From Prorocentrum cordatum (taxonomy: Eukaryota; Sar; Dinophyceae; Prorocentrales; Prorocentraceae), in assembly GCA_963575745.1 (NCBI GenBank), contig CAUYUJ010015307.1, forward strand, positions 204,148 through 268,147: a stretch of 64,000 nucleotides of DNA, read 5' to 3'. A model generated the notes under the pieces. It had not been told where the DNA came from. It made no database searches and saw only the letters and a list, made by a program, of their open reading frames with translations. Made by a program: the position numbers and the translations under genes. Below, one piece after another: positions 60,696 to 64,000 of this stretch (its first letter is position 1; every line of letters starts with the position of its first letter).

Positions 60696-62292
60696 AGCTC
60701 GATTTAAGTTGAGAAAACCGACAGCACCTACCATCATGCTGGCTTATAGTGAATATTGTTTCACCTCTGAATGCGACAGGCAGACGCGTCTGATGTCTGC
60801 GAATCGACTCCTCTCATTACCAGCCCTGCAGCCCCCCTACAGCCCGAGTTAAGTGCAGAAAACCGACAGGACCTCTCAGGATGACTCGAACAATATAGTA
60901 GTTTCGCAGACCTAATTCGGGCAGCAGACCGAGTTCCGAGCTCTAGATTCGACAGGCGGACGCGCCTGATGTCTTCAAATCGATTCCTGTGACCACCAGC
61001 ACTGTAGCCCCCCTCAGTGCAAGTTGAGTGAAGAAAACCGAGAGCACTTCTCAAGATGACTCGACCAATACGAATAGTTTGGGGATTCTAGATCGGGCAG
61101 CAGACCGAGTTCAGGGCTCTGGATTGGACAGACAAAGGCAACTGATCATTATGAATCGGTTTCTGTGAATATCAGCTCTGTAGCTGTTCTAGAGTTCGAG
61201 TTAAGAACAGAAAACCGAGAGTTTCTGTCAAGATGACTCGAATAATACGAATAGGTTTGCGCACCTAGCTCGGTTAGCAGACCGGGTTCAGACCTCTGGG
61301 TTCGACAGGCGAACGTGTCTAATGATTCTCCATGGATTAGCTGTTCTTACCAGCTCTGTAGCTGTCCTAAAGCTCGAGTTATGTTCATAAAACCATCAGC
61401 GCGTATCGAGATGACTCAAAACGGCCGATCCCGCCACAGTGCTTTTTGATAGTAATATTCACCCGATCGAGCTGAGATTAAGATGGCGAGCGGGAATAAG
61501 ATCGAATATCACGGGAAAAATACTAGAGCTCAAACGAATGTTCAAATTTCGAGAACAGAATTTTCAACCGACCAAAAGTCACCAAAAGTTCCGTCGAGAT
61601 TTTTCTTGCCAACCTCTCCAGCGCGCCGGAATTACTCTTAAGCTTCCAGCAACTAGCTTAGGGAAGCTCTACGAGTCATTATACATCGATTTGGTGTGCT
61701 TGCCATCTCTGTGGCTGGCCTACAGCTAGAGTTAAGTTGAAAAAAACGAATCACGCAAGCACGTGTAGCACTCATGTGAAGAAGTTTTTCGATCATAACT
61801 TCTTCAATAGCCAGCTCTGAACACCCTTCCGCCACATGTAGACGCGCATCATCATTCTGAATCGATTTGCTGTGCTTTCCATCCCTGTAGCTTGCCTACA
61901 GCTCAAGTTAAGTTGAGAAAAACCGAACCACGCAAGCAAGTGTAGCACTCATGTGAAGAAGTTTTTCGATGATAAATTCTTACATAGCCAGCTCTGAACA
62001 CTCTCCTGCCACATGTAGACGCGCATCATGATTCTGAATCCGAAAGCTGTACTTGTCATCTCTGTAGCTTGCCTACAGCCCGAGTTAAGTTCGGCACTCA
62101 GCAGTCGATCCCGCCATGACGATTTTCGATAGTAATACCCACCCGATCGAGCTGATATCAAGATGGCGAGCCGCAGTAAGATCATAGATCACGGGAAAAA
62201 ATACTAGAGCTCCAACGAATGGTCAGATTTCGAGAACATAATTTTCAACCGAGCCAAAGTTGTGAAAAGTTCAGTCGAGATTTTTCGAGCCA

Positions 62293-62353
62293 ACTGGGCG
62301 CCGGCGGTAAACCGTCAACCTTTGTTACCACCGAGGGACTCGTAGAGCTTCAT
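62293..62353 (+). repeat. hairpin element, copy 7
   Basis: The right arm is TTACCACC (one mismatch to the left arm), followed by GAGGGACTCGTAGAGCTTCA. Confidence 0.88.
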
Positions 62354-63424
62354 GACAACATATAATATCGAAAAAATTGCAGAGAACGAATAGTTTTTCA
62401 GCTCCAACTCGAGTATCAGACCGAGTTCAGACCTCTGAATGCGACAGACGGACGCGTCTGATGTCTCCGAATCGATTCCTGTGATTACCCGCCCTGCAGC
62501 CTCCCTACAGCCCGAGTTAAGTGCAGGAAGCCGACAGCAGCTCTCAAGATGACTGGAAGAATACGAACAGTTTCGCGATTCTGGATCGGACAGCAGACCG
62601 AGTTCAGAGCTCTAGATTCGACAGACAAACGCGACTGATCATTATGAATCGGTTTCTGTAACTATCAGCCCTGTAGCTGTCCTACAGCTCGAGTTAAGTA
62701 CAGGAAACCGAGAGCGCCTATCAAGATGATTCGAATAATACGAATAGGTTTGCGGACCTGGCTCGGCTAGCAGACCGAGTTCAGACCTCTGGTTGGAACA
62801 TCCGAACGCGCCTGATCATTCTGAGTCGATGAGGCGTGCTTACCAGCCCTGTAGCTGTCCTACAGCTCGAGTTAAGTACAGGAAACCGAGAGCGCCTATC
62901 AAGATGACTCGAATAATACGAATAGGTTTGCGGACCTAGCTCGGCTAGCAAGCCGAGTTCAGAGCTCTGAGTTCAACAGGCGAACGCGCCGAATCATTCT
63001 ACATCGATTACCTGGCCTACCAGCTCTGTAGCTGTCCTACAGCTCGAGTTAAGTACAAAATACCGACAATGCGTATCAAGATGACTCGAAACGACCGATC
63101 CCGCCAGTGTGCTTATTGGCAGTAAAAGGTACCCGATCGAGCTGAGATCAAGATGGCGAGCGGGAATAAGATCGAATATCACGGGTAAAAATACTAGAGC
63201 ACAAACGAATTGTTGAATTTGGAGAACAAAATTTTCAACCGACCAAAAGTTCTGAAAAGTTCAGTTCTTTTTTTTCGAGCCAACTAGCTCTCCAGCGCGC
63301 CGGAATTACTCTTAAGCTTCCAGCAACTAGCTTAGGGAAGCTCTACGAGTCACTAGCCTGCCAGCGTTTTCGAATTACTCTTAAGCTTCGCCGCTGCGCT
63401 CTCAGGGAACCTCTACGAGTCATC

Positions 63425-63735
63425 TTGGGGATCAGAAATCTTTCCAAGAGAGGCTTGGGGAGCTTCCCTGGATGGAGAGCTGCGGAATCGCTGCCAGAAA
63501 CGCTTCTATGCGTGCCTGCACGCATGCAGGCACGCATGGAAGCTTGCCGGAGGCTCGCTCGGACACGTCGCCGGGTCGAACGAACTGCTGCGGGGATTCT
63601 GGAGCGCCGCCAAGGAGCTCCTGGCGGGCACCACCACCGTCCGGCTTCTAATCTTAAACCCTTTAGCTCTCAGCGAGCTCTCCGGGAATTACGCTGAAGC
63701 TTCCAGCTGCTGGCTTCGGGAAGCTCTACGAGTCA
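63425..63735 (+). repeat. GC-rich block in the satellite, copy 2, with palindrome
   Basis: Second copy of the 58120 block. It contains a 13-bp-arm hairpin: ATGCGTGCCTGCA (63508-63520), a 4-nt loop, then TGCAGGCACGCAT (63525-63537). It ends in GGAAGCTCTACGAGTCAT, the inverse of the GACTCGTAGAGCTTCC that follows each hairpin element. Confidence 0.85.
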
Positions 63736-63861
63736 TGATCTCTGGAGGCTTACGACATGTCTGCGAGACACGACCGAGATCAATCCAGCAACCGACCCCG
63801 ACACCAGCCGTCGACACGCCGCCATCGAAGCCAGAATCGATGGCATCTTTTGGTAGCGTCC

Positions 63862-63922
63862 ACTGGGCGCCGGCGGTAAACCGTCAACCTTTCTTACCGC
63901 CGGGGGACTCGTAGAGCTTCCT
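63862..63922 (+). repeat. hairpin element, copy 8
   Basis: ACTGGGCGCCGGCGGTAAAC...CCTTTCTTACCGCC: another loop variant with intact arms. The following unit runs off the window. Confidence 0.9.
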
Positions 63923-64000
63923 GATAATATATAATGTGGAAAAGAATTTCAGAGAACGACTAGTTGTTCAGCCCAAGCGATTATAGAACTCTCAAGATGA

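Larger units (their letters stand above)
53814..64000 (+). repeat. higher-order satellite: ~175-bp monomers with hairpin punctuation
   Basis: Monomers are marked by GATGACTCGAA. Two runs of start points are 54451, 54626, 54792, 54970 and 55431, 55600, 55776, 55949, 56124, 56301, giving steps of 166-178 bp. Each monomer carries CTCGG(8 nt)CCGAG and GTAGCTGTCCTAAAGCTCGA. Blocks of monomers end in CCGATCGAGCTGAGATCAAG and ATGGCGAGCGGGAATAAGAT, followed by the hairpin element, dividing the region into units of about 976-1969 bp. GC is lower than in the rest of the window, and CAA/TCA/CTC tracts are absent. It continues past the window end. Confidence 0.85.

Overview
The window reads as a repeat-dominated nuclear contig from a dinoflagellate. 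The evidence is very GC-rich sequence with almost no intact coding capacity, kilobase-scale microsatellites and minisatellites, and two decayed minus-strand genes. One of these has a tyrosine-recombinase fold region (H-S-A-K box, then a GLHADKNDRGLLEYSRD box). The other has a SAM-methyltransferase-like region (IELGAGSARLA) that I associate with dinoflagellate DIRS-like or retroelement-derived families. That association is from memory; no search was run. The species cannot be fixed from sequence alone, though the GC-rich, repeat-laden character would suit a genus such as Prorocentrum. There is one assembly gap of 100 N.

Layout. 1-4.2 kb: two copies of an interspersed family ending in (CAA)n, a GGAATCC-type satellite and a TA/CA dinucleotide tract. 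4.5-6.4 kb: a GGTGCGCCA 9-mer array. 7.6-9.7 kb: a 53-bp satellite. 9.9-14.6 kb: a patchwork of 63-bp, polypurine, ~68-bp and TCA/CTC/CAA arrays. 14.6-24.0 kb: four head-to-tail copies of the (CAA)-tail family, interrupted by 77-bp and 64-bp satellites. 24-28.6 kb: CAA and TCA microsatellites. 28.6-40 kb: the least repetitive part, holding the decayed methyltransferase-type and recombinase-type genes. 40.4-44.7 kb: a candidate zinc-ribbon exon, a large CTC tract and an 11-bp AGCTAA array. 44.8-46.5 kb and 51.1-52.7 kb: two copies, in opposite orientation, of a composite element (leader, 90-bp tandem array, polypurine tract, trailer). The second copy interrupts an 11-bp ACCATACGAYT array and is flanked by an 11-bp direct repeat. 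53.8-64 kb: a distinct, less GC-rich higher-order satellite of ~175-bp monomers punctuated by a conserved ~61-bp hairpin element.

No intact gene can be asserted. All coding signals are broken, partial or single-exon guesses. The most interesting content is the repeat architecture: satellites that appear to be carried inside defined mobile units with conserved ends, and a hairpin-punctuated higher-order repeat.
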